Shown here: in pieces, positions 1 to 8,353 of the stretch
Position numbering within the stretch: position 1 is the stretch's first letter
Layout of the letters: every line of letters begins with the position of its first letter
DNA from: Pseudomonadota bacterium
GTDB lineage: Bacteria; Myxococcota_A; UBA796; SXON01
Length of the DNA stretch: 52,477 nucleotides
Reading direction: 5' to 3'
Assembly (NCBI GenBank): GCA_030685065.1
Contig: JAUXQH010000041.1
Location: 1-52,477 of the forward strand
Notes under the pieces: generated by a model
Told to the model about the DNA's origin: nothing
Databases searched by the model: none
What the model saw: the letters and a program-made list of their open reading frames with translations, nothing else
Made by a program: the position numbers and the translations under genes

Positions 1-1
1 C

Positions 2-674
<673 letters not shown>

Positions 675-691
<17 letters not shown>

Positions 692-1670
692 CCCGCGCGG
701 GGCGCTCGTCGCGCTCCTCCTCCTCCTTGCCGGTTGTGGCGCTGACGCCCCGGCCAGGCCCGCGCCTCCCGTGAACGAGGAGGCGGCGGAGGTCCTGCCC
801 GCCACACCCGCCGAGCCAACGGCGGTTGCCGGCACACCCGGCGGGGAAGCCGCGCCTGTAACGTCGCCGGCAACGGGCGCAGCCTTGGGTGTCACGCAGC
901 CCGCTCCCGCTCCAGGCACAGCTCCCGCCGCGCCGCCATCCTCGACCGCGGCGCCCGCAGCGGCGCCCGCAGTGGCGCCCGGAGCGGAGCCCGCAGCGGC
1001 ATCCGCAGCGGCCCCGAGCCCAGGCGCGGCCGCGACGCCGCCGCCGCTCGCCACGTCGGGCGCGACCTCACCCACGGCGCCGGCCCCCACCGCGGCCGAC
1101 TACACCCTCGAGCCGGGCAAGAGCACCCTTTACGTCCAGGTGTTCAAGAGCCCGGACACCCTGGCGTCCGGCGCCTCCCACGACCACGTCGTGGCCGCGA
1201 CCGGCTGGAGCGGCACCGTGCGATGGGACCCGAGCGCCCCTTCGGCTTGCAAGGTCGATATCCGAGTGCCGGTGTCCGGCCTCCGCCCGGACGAGGACGC
1301 GATGCGGAAGCGGGTCGGGTACGAGGTGATGCTCAGCGCCAGCCAACGCGAGAAGATCGGGGAGCAGATGCGCGCCGCCAGCCAGCTCGATGCCGCGCGC
1401 TTCGGTGACATCACGTTCGCCGCCACGCGGTGCGAGGCGGTGGGGGAGCAGGTGAAGGTCAGTGGCAGCCTCACCGTGCACGGGGTGGCGAAAACCGTGA
1501 CCTCGACGATGAAGATCCGGGGGGACGGCCAGAGCTTCAGCGCCTCCGGGACCTTCACCGCCAAGGCCACCGACTTCGGCTTCGAGCCCTACAGCGCGCT
1601 CCTCGGCGCCCTGAAGAACGAGAACGAGATGAAGTTCACCCTCGACGTTCGTGGGGCCCGCCGCCCTTGA
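675..1670 (+). CDS. YceI-like domain lipoprotein
   Basis: This 331-residue protein starts at GTG inside the end of the activator gene. It has a lipoprotein signal with lipobox LLAGC, the lipidated Cys being residue 21. A long Ala/Pro-rich, low-complexity tether follows (about residues 25-140), then a folded beta-rich C-terminal domain. That domain resembles YceI: an early SHDHVVAATGWSG stretch, FGDITFAATRCE, a LTVHGVAKTV segment and a C-terminal DFGFEPYSALLGALKNENEM stretch. YceI proteins are periplasmic or outer-membrane lipocalin-like barrels that bind isoprenoid or amphiphilic ligands. The tether suggests the domain is held away from the membrane. The ligand is unknown. The YceI call rests on motif order and is moderately strong. 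Confidence 0.75.
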
Positions 1671-1914
1671 CGGGATCGGGGTCCGCGCCGACACTCCCTT
1701 ACAGGTGCTGACACTCGACCCCGTCCTCCCGTCCGCTCCCCCGCCGTCCGCCCGAGACGAGCTTCGGTCACTTGGTAGGCGTCTGTCACAATCGCCGCCT
1801 TGACCAGGGCCGAGGTACGCTCGGCGTTGACCGCCTCATCCGTGTCACTACCTTGCCAACCAGCAGGGTTCCCGATCACTACGGTCGGGTGTGACACAGG
1901 GGAGGGGGCGAATC
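1671..1914. other. Non-coding gap before the KGG gene
   Basis: 244 nt with no gene I can support. TTGACC-like hexamers occur near 1800-1830, but none has a good -10 partner. The promoter of the KGG stress gene is expected here and may use an alternative sigma factor. Confidence 0.4.
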
Positions 1915-2250
1915 ATGCCACAAGAGAAGGAGAGCAACCGCGGAGGGCGGGGCTTCGCCGGCATGGATCCGGCGAAGCAGAAGGAGATCGCGAGCAAGGG
2001 GGGGAAAGCGTCCCACGAGAAGGGGACGGCCCACGAGTTCACCCCGGACGAGGCGCGCGAGGCCGGCCGCAAGGGCGGCAAGGCTGCCCACGAGAAGGGC
2101 ACCGCGCACGAGTTCACGCCCGAGGAGGCGCGCGAGGCGGGCCGCAAGGGGGGCCAGGCGAGCGGGCGGGCGCGCGCGGCGGCCGCGGCGGCGCAGCGCG
2201 GAGGAACCACGAACCCGGCGTCCGAACGCCAGAAGGAGGACGCCGAGTAG
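1915..2250 (+). CDS. KGG-repeat stress-type small protein
   Basis: About 111 residues, very hydrophilic and charged. The ATG at 1915 is preferred over an upstream GTG at 1891 because a purine-rich ribosome binding site (ggggaggggg) lies just before it. The protein carries successive KGG motifs. One 25-residue unit occurs twice almost unchanged (KGGKASHEKGTAHEF... and KGGKAAHEKGTAHEF..., each ending TP(D/E)EAREAGRKGG). The family includes YciG- and GsiB-like general stress proteins, thought to be disordered hydrophilins. The gene stands alone, with 244 nt of non-coding DNA upstream and a strong hairpin downstream. Stress induction is inferred from the family only. Confidence 0.85.
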   Translation: MPQEKESNRGGRGFAGMDPAKQKEIASKGGKASHEKGTAHEFTPDEAREAGRKGGKAAHEKGTAHEFTPEEAREAGRKGGQASGRARAAAAAAQRGGTTNPASERQKEDAE

Positions 2251-2260
2251 CGACGGAGAC

Positions 2261-2289
2261 GCTCCGCGATCCACATTGGATCGCGGAGC
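2261..2289. terminator. Perfect 12-bp hairpin between convergent genes
   Basis: A perfect inverted repeat has stem gctccgcgatcc, loop acatt and stem ggatcgcggagc. It lies 10 nt after the KGG gene stop and before the end of the convergent response regulator gene. There is no T-run on either strand. It therefore looks like a GC-type, probably bidirectional terminator rather than a classic intrinsic one. Confidence 0.6.
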
Positions 2290-2341
2290 GCCCACGCTGC
2301 TCCTCCCCAGGGGTCGAGCGCCCGGGGTCGAGCGCGGGCGT

Positions 2342-3325
2342 TCAGCCCGGGTGGGCAATCGCCCGGGCGGCCCAGGACTGGTCCGGGGGGGGTTCGTTGA
2401 GGTGGATCCAATAGTGCGCGATGAGCCGCACCGTGTCCCGGAACGCGGCCGGGTCGTCGGGCTTGAACACGACGCTGTTGACCTTCAGCCTGTAGCACTC
2501 GCTGATGAACATCGGGTCCTTCTTGCGGGTGAACATCACGATGATGGCGTGATGGTCCGCGCGATAGCGGAGCGCCTGGAGGACATCCCGCCCGTCCCCA
2601 TCCCGAAGGTCGACATCCAGGATGAACATGCGCGGAAAGTTGCGCTGGAGCAGCGGCGGAGGCCCCCCGACGGGCCGCAAGAAGTCCACCATGTCCTGAA
2701 ACGTGCCAACGGTTCGAACCGGGTTTCGCACGCTCGACGCCGCGATCCCCTCCAGTGTCGCCCGGACGTCTCCCGGATTGGCATCGATGATGACAATCTC
2801 GGGCGCGAGCTTGGCTGGGGCCCGCCGCGGCAGCACCTCCTGGAATGCGTCCGCCACGGAGACGCCCTGCAACAGGTGCGGCTGCGCGGCCACCGCCCCC
2901 AACCCGGGCGGCGGGACGTTCAGACCGAGCCAATAGGCCATGAGGATGGAGGCGCTGGCCTTGAAGCGGGGGAAGTCGAGCTCCTTGCGCAGGTAGGAGT
3001 TCGCGCCCAGGGTGTACGAGTCGGTGATGTCCTGCTCGAGGGAGGAGGACGTGAGCACCACGACCGGGACCCGCGTGGTGCGGGGGTTTCCGCGGACCTC
3101 TCGCAGGGCGGTCTTGCCATCCACCTTGGGGAGCTTCAGATCCAGCAGGATCATCGCGGGGGGCGTGCCACGGGCGCCGTTGTAGAGGTACGCGAAGACC
3201 TCTGGTCCATCGCGCAGCGGGACGAGGACGTGGGGCCACCCGGTCTTCGCGAGCGCGAGCGTGGCCAGGGCGAGGTCATCGTCGCTGTCTTCAACAAGCA
3301 GGACCGTCGGCTTGTCGGCCACCAC
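2342..3325 (-). CDS. Tandem-receiver response regulator without an output domain
   Basis: A 327-residue protein with a GTG start. The first receiver (about residues 6-125) resembles Rcp1/CheY-like regulators: acidic pocket VEDSDDD, phospho-acceptor D62 in LLDLKLPKVDG, LTSSS switch region and K114. A second, more divergent receiver (about 176-300) has IIDANPGD, candidate acceptor D237 in ILDVDLRDGDG, FTRKKD and K288. No DNA-binding or enzymatic domain follows, so it probably acts through protein contacts, for example in a phosphorelay or by binding a kinase. No histidine kinase gene lies nearby. The gene starts 60 nt downstream of the selenocysteine tRNA on the same strand. Confidence 0.88.
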   Translation of the reverse strand: MVADKPTVLLVEDSDDDLALATLALAKTGWPHVLVPLRDGPEVFAYLYNGARGTPPAMILLDLKLPKVDGKTALREVRGNPRTTRVPVVVLTSSSLEQDITDSYTLGANSYLRKELDFPRFKASASILMAYWLGLNVPPPGLGAVAAQPHLLQGVSVADAFQEVLPRRAPAKLAPEIVIIDANPGDVRATLEGIAASSVRNPVRTVGTFQDMVDFLRPVGGPPPLLQRNFPRMFILDVDLRDGDGRDVLQALRYRADHHAIIVMFTRKKDPMFISECYRLKVNSVVFKPDDPAAFRDTVRLIAHYWIHLNEPPPDQSWAARAIAHPG

Positions 3326-3385
3326 GCACCCTCGCCTCTCCTCCTAGCCACGGTTCGGGGAGGAGATGCGACGAATGATGGAGGG

Positions 3386-3486
3386 TGGCGGCGAGCCATG
3401 GGAATCGAACCCACCGGGCAACCCCTCTCGAGGCGCCCCGACCGGTTTTGAAGACCGGGGCCGGCACCAGCGCGGCAAGGCTCGCC
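3386..3486 (-). tRNA. selC: tRNA-Sec (anticodon TCA), selC
   Basis: Reading the minus strand, an 8-bp acceptor stem GGCGAGCC pairs with GGCTCGCC, followed by discriminator G and an encoded CCA. The anticodon arm is CCGGT-CTTCAAA-ACCGG, giving anticodon TCA (reads UGA). A long variable arm of about 27 nt follows, then a T arm GTGGG-TTCGATT-CCCAT. The 8-bp acceptor, long variable arm and TCA anticodon are the hallmarks of bacterial selenocysteine tRNA. The gene is 101 nt with CCA. It implies that this genome decodes some UGA codons as selenocysteine through SelA, SelB and SelD, none of which is in the window. Confidence 0.95.
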
Positions 3487-3516
3487 AGAAACCTCAGACT
3501 CTCGACCAGACGGGCA

Positions 3517-4629
3517 TCAGGGGGGCGGCGGGCTGGAGCACTGGAGGGCGTCCCGGAACACGCCGCATGCGTACGCGCCGCGGTACAGCACCTCGACCTC
3601 GCCGGTGAGCTCCTTCCCGTCGACCGTCATCGACACCTTGCACGGCCCCGCCGGCACGTCCCACACGTAGCAAGAGGGCTCGCACGCGGTGGGCGAGGCC
3701 TGCACGCACTGCACGCGGGACGCGCTCCCGCCGTTGAACACGAACTTGGCCTTGTCCACGCGGATGTCCGACACCGGGGCCGGCACCGGCACGGCCGGGG
3801 CGACGGTGGCGGCGACCACGGCCGCACGACGCTTGACCGCGAGCTCGAGGTTGGGATCGTACTTGCCCTGCACGGTCGGGAGCTGCACGCCCCCGGTCGC
3901 GTTGGGCACCGACGTGACCAGGTAGCCGTTGAGCTCGGAGCCGGTCACCGTGCCGTCCCCGTTGCTGTCGGCATCTCCGCTCATGCCCTCGATGAAGGAC
4001 TTGGCGAAGATGCCGGGGCGGACCGCCTGCCGGGGCGCGGCGCTCGAGAGGATGAAGCTCTTTTGTCCGATCGCGGGCCAGTCGTTTCCCGTGGGGCCGA
4101 GCAGGGCGAGCCCGTTGAGGGTGCCCTCGTGCGCCGCGTCCGTGATGACCATGTACCGGCTCGCGGGGATCCACTTCTGGAGCTGGGCGCCCAGATCCAT
4201 CGCGGTGAGCGAGGTGGCCTCGAGCGCGTCGGGATCGGTGTCGTAGAAGAGCAGGCGCGGCTCGCCGAAGTCACCGCCGACGCCGTGACCGACGAAGTAG
4301 AAGAGGAACAGATCCCGGTAGTCGACCTCTTTGGAGACCTGCTCCCGGAGGACGGACTGCACGTTCTCGAGCGTCGCGCTCGCGTCGGTCAACAGGCGCA
4401 CCTGGTCGAAGCCGGCCGACTGCTCCAGCGCGGAGGCGACGCGGGCCGCGTCCGTGCGCGCGGTGTCGATCCCGAGCTCGGCCGGGAGGCGCGAGTAGCT
4501 CGAGAGCCCGATCACCAGCGCGATCCGCTTGGGCTCGGGCTCCTGGGCGGAGGCGCCAGGGGTGGCGACGAGCAGCGTCCCGAGCGCGAGCGCGGCGAAG
4601 GAAGCCAGGGCTGATAGGCCGTTCCGCAT
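3517..4629 (-). CDS. Secreted caspase-fold (peptidase C14-like) protein lacking the catalytic Cys
   Basis: About 370 residues. The ATG at 4629 is chosen because aggaga lies just upstream and a clean signal peptide follows (ending ASAQE near residue 29). The mature protein has a caspase-like core: KRIALVIG strand, then FYFVGHGVGG carrying the usual catalytic His (H115). At the strand that normally ends D-x-C-H-S-G it reads DAAHEG (residues 164-169). The Cys is therefore Ala, encoded GCG, and this is not a sequencing stop. A perfect 12-residue EF-hand/dockerin-type calcium loop follows (D221 to E232, DSNGDGTVTGSE). A C-terminal domain of about 100 residues is unassigned. It is probably a non-proteolytic binding or scaffold protein. 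It is divergent from the HD-domain gene, 76 nt away. Confidence 0.82.
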   Translation of the reverse strand: MRNGLSALASFAALALGTLLVATPGASAQEPEPKRIALVIGLSSYSRLPAELGIDTARTDAARVASALEQSAGFDQVRLLTDASATLENVQSVLREQVSKEVDYRDLFLFYFVGHGVGGDFGEPRLLFYDTDPDALEATSLTAMDLGAQLQKWIPASRYMVITDAAHEGTLNGLALLGPTGNDWPAIGQKSFILSSAAPRQAVRPGIFAKSFIEGMSGDADSNGDGTVTGSELNGYLVTSVPNATGGVQLPTVQGKYDPNLELAVKRRAAVVAATVAPAVPVPAPVSDIRVDKAKFVFNGGSASRVQCVQASPTACEPSCYVWDVPAGPCKVSMTVDGKELTGEVEVLYRGAYACGVFRDALQCSSPPPP

Positions 4630-4705
4630 CGATCCGTCTCCTCGCGGCCGCATGCTAACCCATCCGCTGCGGCTCTTCGGACGCGGTGGGGGTAAAGGGC
4701 CGCCC

Positions 4706-5848
4706 ATGCACCGCGTCCGCGACCCGATCCACGGCTTCATCGACCTGTCGCCTCTCGAGGCGGCGCTCGTCGACACCCGCGCGGTCCAGCGCCTTCGCCG
4801 CGTCAAGCAGCTCGGCCTGACCCACCTGGTGTACCCGGGCGCCGAGCACAGCCGGTTCGTCCACTCGCTCGGCGCCTGCCACGTCGCGGGCCTGCTCGGC
4901 ACCAGCCTCGCGCGCGCCGGCTGGCAGGGGGACATCGCGCTCGCGCGCGTGGGCGCCCTCCTCCACGATCTCGGCCACCCGCCCTTCTCCCACGCTGGCG
5001 AGCGCGGCGTGCCGCATGAACGGATGACCCTCGCGCTCGTGCGCTCCGGGGAGGTCGCCCACGTGTTGTCCGCTCACGGCGTCGATCCGGCGGAGGTCGC
5101 CGCGATCATCGACGGGACCGGGGATCCCATCGCCTGCACGCTCGTGTCGGGGCAGCTCGACGCCGACCGCATGGACTACCTGCTCCGCGACGCCCGGATG
5201 TGCGGCGTACGCTACGGGGAGTACGACCTGCCGCGGCTCGTGGAGTCGGTGGTGCCCGCGCCCGATGGAGGGCTCGCCGTGCGGGGCGCTGGGCTCCACG
5301 CGGTCGAGGGGCTGCTCCTCGCGCGCTACTCGATGTTCCAGCAGGTCTACTTCCACCGCACGCGGCGCGTGCTCGACCTGCTCCTCGAGGAGGTGCTCCC
5401 CGACTGGCCCTCCGACCCGGAGGCGTTCCTCGACTGGGATGACGGTCGCGCGTTCGAGCTCCTCCGGAACGACGCGCGCCCAGCGGCGCGGGCGGTGTGG
5501 GAGCGTCGCATCCCGGCGTGTGTCGCCGAGCTGGAGGTGAGCGCGGACCCCGCCCAGCATGCCGAGGCCGACGCGATCGCCCTGCGCCTGGGGGACGTGC
5601 TCGGGGTTCAGCCCCGCGTCGACAGCTCCGCGCGGATGGTGACGTTCCGCCCGAGCGGCGACATCCCGATCCTGGACACCGACGGCCGGGTGCGGAGCGT
5701 GTTCGCCGCGTCCCCCGTGCTGCGGCGCATGGATCCACACGTGGAGGTGCGCCGCATCTACGTCGACCGCCCGCTCGCCGAACGCGCGCGGGCGGAGGTC
5801 GCGGCGCTCCGCGGCCAGGCGGTGCAGCTGCGGCTCTTCACCGCCTGA
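4706..5848 (+). CDS. HD-domain phosphohydrolase, dGTPase-like
   Basis: A 380-residue protein. The ATG at 4706 sits directly before the conserved start MHRVRDPIHGFI. The metal-binding HD signature is complete: FVHSLG (H53), LLHDLGHPPFSH (H87, D88, H91) and QLDADRMDYLLRD (D152). The order and wording match the SAMHD1/dGTPase-like branch that removes triphosphate from deoxynucleotides, such as YwfO-type proteins. Many members have untested substrates. It is soluble and cytoplasmic. It is monocistronic as far as can be seen: divergent from the caspase-like gene and convergent with the next gene. Confidence 0.9.
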   Translation: MHRVRDPIHGFIDLSPLEAALVDTRAVQRLRRVKQLGLTHLVYPGAEHSRFVHSLGACHVAGLLGTSLARAGWQGDIALARVGALLHDLGHPPFSHAGERGVPHERMTLALVRSGEVAHVLSAHGVDPAEVAAIIDGTGDPIACTLVSGQLDADRMDYLLRDARMCGVRYGEYDLPRLVESVVPAPDGGLAVRGAGLHAVEGLLLARYSMFQQVYFHRTRRVLDLLLEEVLPDWPSDPEAFLDWDDGRAFELLRNDARPAARAVWERRIPACVAELEVSADPAQHAEADAIALRLGDVLGVQPRVDSSARMVTFRPSGDIPILDTDGRVRSVFAASPVLRRMDPHVEVRRIYVDRPLAERARAEVAALRGQAVQLRLFTA

Positions 5849-5888
5849 TCGTCACGGCCCGACGCGGCGCGCTCGCCGTCGTACCGGA

Positions 5889-6503
5889 CTACTGGCCGGC
5901 GGCCTTCTGGCTCGGCTTGAGCACGGTCGTCGGGTCCTTCCCGTCGAGCACGGCCTGCCCGGACTCCTCGATGTAGTCGAGGATGCCGATGAGCTCGGTG
6001 TTACCGGCCGCGGTGGCGCGGACCTTGTCGGCCAGCGACTTTTCCTTCGCGATGGTGCCGCTGATGTCGATGCTGTCATCGGGGAGGTTGCCCTGATCGC
6101 GCAGGTAGCGGCCCATGGCCCCGCACTCCTTGGCGAGGTCCGGATTCTCCTTGCCGACGAGCTGGGCCGCCCGGTTCCAGAACGCGCCGACGTAGGCGTG
6201 GTGCTGGTTGAACGGCCGCGCGAGCCGCGCCGCGTGCTCGATCTCGGCCTTGTTCTGTGGCCGGAGGGTGCCGGGCGGCGGCAGCGGGTTGGCCCTGGCG
6301 TCCGCGACGACGTCCTCCGCGGTCCGCCCCTGCCCGGGGTTGTTGATCGTCCGCACGGACCGGCCCCCGTCCTCGAGCTTCTCGGGGAGATCGCCGGCGG
6401 TCGTGGCGGTGGACGGTCCCCCGCCGAGGCCCGGACCGAAGGCGAGCACGGCCACGCCGATCCCGAGCACCGCCGCGACCACGTAGGGGAGCCACTTCTT
6501 CAT
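5889..6503 (-). CDS. Hypothetical membrane-anchored or exported protein
   Basis: About 204 residues from the ATG at 6503. That start is preferred over one 12 nt upstream because ggag precedes it at a good distance. An N-terminal hydrophobic segment (about residues 3-22, LPYVVAAVLGIGVAVLAF) is either an uncleaved anchor or a signal peptide. The rest is soluble and mainly helical, rich in charged residues and Ala, with a single Cys. I recognise no family. It follows the thiolase gene on the same strand after 41 nt and may share its transcript. Confidence 0.7.
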   Translation of the reverse strand: MKKWLPYVVAAVLGIGVAVLAFGPGLGGGPSTATTAGDLPEKLEDGGRSVRTINNPGQGRTAEDVVADARANPLPPPGTLRPQNKAEIEHAARLARPFNQHHAYVGAFWNRAAQLVGKENPDLAKECGAMGRYLRDQGNLPDDSIDISGTIAKEKSLADKVRATAAGNTELIGILDYIEESGQAVLDGKDPTTVLKPSQKAAGQ

Positions 6504-6544
6504 CCGGATCTCCATCGCCGCGGCTGTGCGCCAGGGCCTGCTTG

Positions 6545-7801
6545 CTAGTCGATGTTGCGAAGCACGGTGACGACGGACGTGCGGTCGTCCCCGCCCATGT
6601 TGGCGGCCACCGCGTGACGCGGCGCGTTCGACACCTGGTAGGCGCCGGCCTGGCCCTTGAGCTGGCGGAAGAGCTCCACCACCTGCTTGACCCCTGTCGC
6701 CCCCACCGGATGCCCGAACCCGATGAGCCCACCGCCCGTGTTGACGGGGAGGCGGCCACCGATGTCGGTCACGCCCTCCCGCGCGAGCGCCGCGCCCTCG
6801 CCCGGCTTCGCGAAGCCGAGGGCCTCGTACATCATCAGCTCGGTGACCGTGAAGCAGTCGTGCACCTCGGCCACGCCCACGTCCGCGGCGCCGATGCCGG
6901 CGGCGGCGTACGCCTTCTTGGCGGCGGCGGCCGTGTTGTGGAGCTGGGTCAGATCCCCGTCCTCGTACAACGAGGCGGTGGAGTGGCCGTACCCGAGGAT
7001 CTCCACCGCGTCGGAGGGGGTCTTGCCCATCGCGCGCAGGCCCTCTTCACTCACGACGATCGCGGCCGACCCGCCGTCGCTCACCTGGGAGCAGTCGGAC
7101 ATCTTGATGTACGGCGCGTACTCGGCGTTCTGGAGGAAGCAGGGGTTTTTCTCGCTCGCCGCGGAGGCCGTGTCGAGGTCCATCTTGCGGGCCTTCATGT
7201 GCGCGAGCGGGTTCTTGTTCGCGTTGCCGTAGGCCTTGACCGCGATGCGCCCGATGTCCTCCTCCGAGACGCCGTAGCGCTCGCGGTAGATCTTGGTGCG
7301 GCGGCCGAAGAGCGCGGGGAACGTGAAGTCGTCGATCGAGCGCTGGCGCTTGTAGTGCGAGGCGCGCGCGAGGTAGTCGGCGCCCACCCGGGCGCTCTCG
7401 TTCGACTGGATCTCGACGCCGGCCACCAGGACCGTGTCGTAGCCGGCCCGGATCGCGTCGATCGCGCAGAGGAGCGCGAGCCCGCCGGACGCGCAGGCGC
7501 CCTCGGTGCGGGTCATCGCCTTGCCGGCGAGCGCCGGGTGGCTGCCCGCGAGGGCGGCGCCGAGGTGGCCCTGCTTGGAGAAGAGCTCCCCGACGAAGTT
7601 GCCGATGTAGCCCTTGTCGATCCGCTCGGGATCCACGCCGGTGACGGCGAAGCAGGCCTCGACCGCGCTCTGGAGCGTCTCTTCCAGGCCGGGGTTGTCG
7701 CGCTTGCCGAACTCGGGGTGGTTCTTCCAGATGAAATCGGGATGGCCCTTGCCGACGAAGGGGGTGTTGGCGCCACCGACGAGGAAGACACGACGAGACA
7801 T
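6545..7801 (-). CDS. Thiolase, SCP2/acetyl-CoA acetyltransferase type
   Basis: About 418 residues starting MSRRVFLVGG. The catalytic nucleophile is C103 in GACASGG. The C-terminal active-site region reads EVHDCFTVTELM followed by GGGLIGFGHPVGATG, as in the SCP-x/SCP2 thiolase branch. That branch usually cleaves or forms 3-oxoacyl-CoA and is less often biosynthetic. No dehydrogenase or hydratase partner is adjacent, so the acyl chain cannot be inferred. An extra in-frame ATG 21 nt upstream is less likely because it lacks conserved sequence. Confidence 0.92.
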   Translation of the reverse strand: MSRRVFLVGGANTPFVGKGHPDFIWKNHPEFGKRDNPGLEETLQSAVEACFAVTGVDPERIDKGYIGNFVGELFSKQGHLGAALAGSHPALAGKAMTRTEGACASGGLALLCAIDAIRAGYDTVLVAGVEIQSNESARVGADYLARASHYKRQRSIDDFTFPALFGRRTKIYRERYGVSEEDIGRIAVKAYGNANKNPLAHMKARKMDLDTASAASEKNPCFLQNAEYAPYIKMSDCSQVSDGGSAAIVVSEEGLRAMGKTPSDAVEILGYGHSTASLYEDGDLTQLHNTAAAAKKAYAAAGIGAADVGVAEVHDCFTVTELMMYEALGFAKPGEGAALAREGVTDIGGRLPVNTGGGLIGFGHPVGATGVKQVVELFRQLKGQAGAYQVSNAPRHAVAANMGGDDRTSVVTVLRNID

Positions 7802-7939
7802 GGGGGACCTCGGGGAAAGCACGCGGTTAACCCGGTGCGGCGCGGTCGGCGCGCTCGGGCGCCGGGCACCGCGTCGCCGCGCGGCTCGAGCCCCCTGAAC
7901 CGTGGGATTCTGCGACCCCGCGATCCCTCCACCCGCAGG

Positions 7940-8203
7940 CTAGCCCACCGCCGCCGCTGCCGGACGGCGCTCGGCGAGCAGGCGCTCGACCTCGGGGTGC
8001 ACCTGGTACATCGTGATGACGGTGCCGAACGTGTTCTTCCATTGGCGGACACGCTCGCGGCTCACACCGAACTCGTCCGCGACGACCTGGCCGCTCTCCG
8101 CACGCGCGAGCGCCTCGAGCAAGCGACGAAACCGCGCGCGCCCGTAGGTCTTGATGAAGTTGCGCGCGACGCGTTCCCGGCTTCTGGCGTTGGCGATCGG
8201 CAT
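7940..8203 (-). CDS. Small helix-turn-helix DNA-binding protein (sigma-region-4-like)
   Basis: 87 residues, with a strong ribosome binding site (ggaggagaa) before the ATG. The central part reads VADEFGVSRERVRQWKNTFG. It resembles the helix-turn-helix of sigma factor region 4.2 (GVSRERVRQ) but without any other sigma region. It is therefore probably a small transcriptional regulator. Its upstream region holds two inverted repeats and a candidate promoter, consistent with self-regulation. Confidence 0.75.
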   Translation of the reverse strand: MPIANARSRERVARNFIKTYGRARFRRLLEALARAESGQVVADEFGVSRERVRQWKNTFGTVITMYQVHPEVERLLAERRPAAAAVG

Positions 8204-8249
8204 GGGGTTCTCCTCCCTCCGGTGGTCCGTCTGCGAGACGTTCTGGTGG

Positions 8250-8272
8250 TGAAACGCTCAGGGAACGCTTCA
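8250..8272. promoter_or_regulatory. Imperfect inverted repeat upstream of the small HTH gene (candidate operator)
   Basis: The sequence tgaaacgctc-agg-gaacgcttca is nearly its own reverse complement: the outer TGAA/TTCA and CG positions match. It lies about 47 nt before the start codon of the HTH gene at 8203. This is a reasonable binding site for a small dimeric regulator. The binding itself is inferred. Confidence 0.4.
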
Positions 8273-8279
8273 CCCCCAC

Positions 8280-8307
8280 AGCCTACCACCCCCCGTTGAC
8301 GTGTCAA
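8280..8307 (-). promoter_or_regulatory. Candidate sigma-70-type promoter with an overlapping palindrome
   Basis: On the minus strand a perfect TTGACA (8307-8302) is followed after 16 nt by TAGGCT (8285-8280). The -35 box is embedded in the palindrome ttgac-gt-gtcaa (8296-8307). The promoter would drive the HTH gene starting at 8203, and the palindrome could be an autoregulatory operator. The -10 match is only 3 of 6. Confidence 0.4.
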
Positions 8308-8353
8308 TCCTGTCCTCGCGAAGAACCCGCGTTGAAGCTGGCTTTCATGCGAT

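Noticed and set aside
2276..3451. Plus-strand frame opposite the tandem-receiver gene
   Set aside because: The minus-strand frame has clear receiver motifs. The plus frame is Arg/Gly/Asp-rich and motif-free.
3386..3486. A serine or leucine tRNA, because of the long variable arm
   Set aside because: The anticodon is TCA, which reads UGA, and the acceptor stem is 8 bp. Serine tRNAs reading UCA would have TGA.
4130..4140. Selenocysteine replacing the missing caspase Cys
   Set aside because: The codon at the site is GCG (Ala), not TGA, and the frame is uninterrupted.
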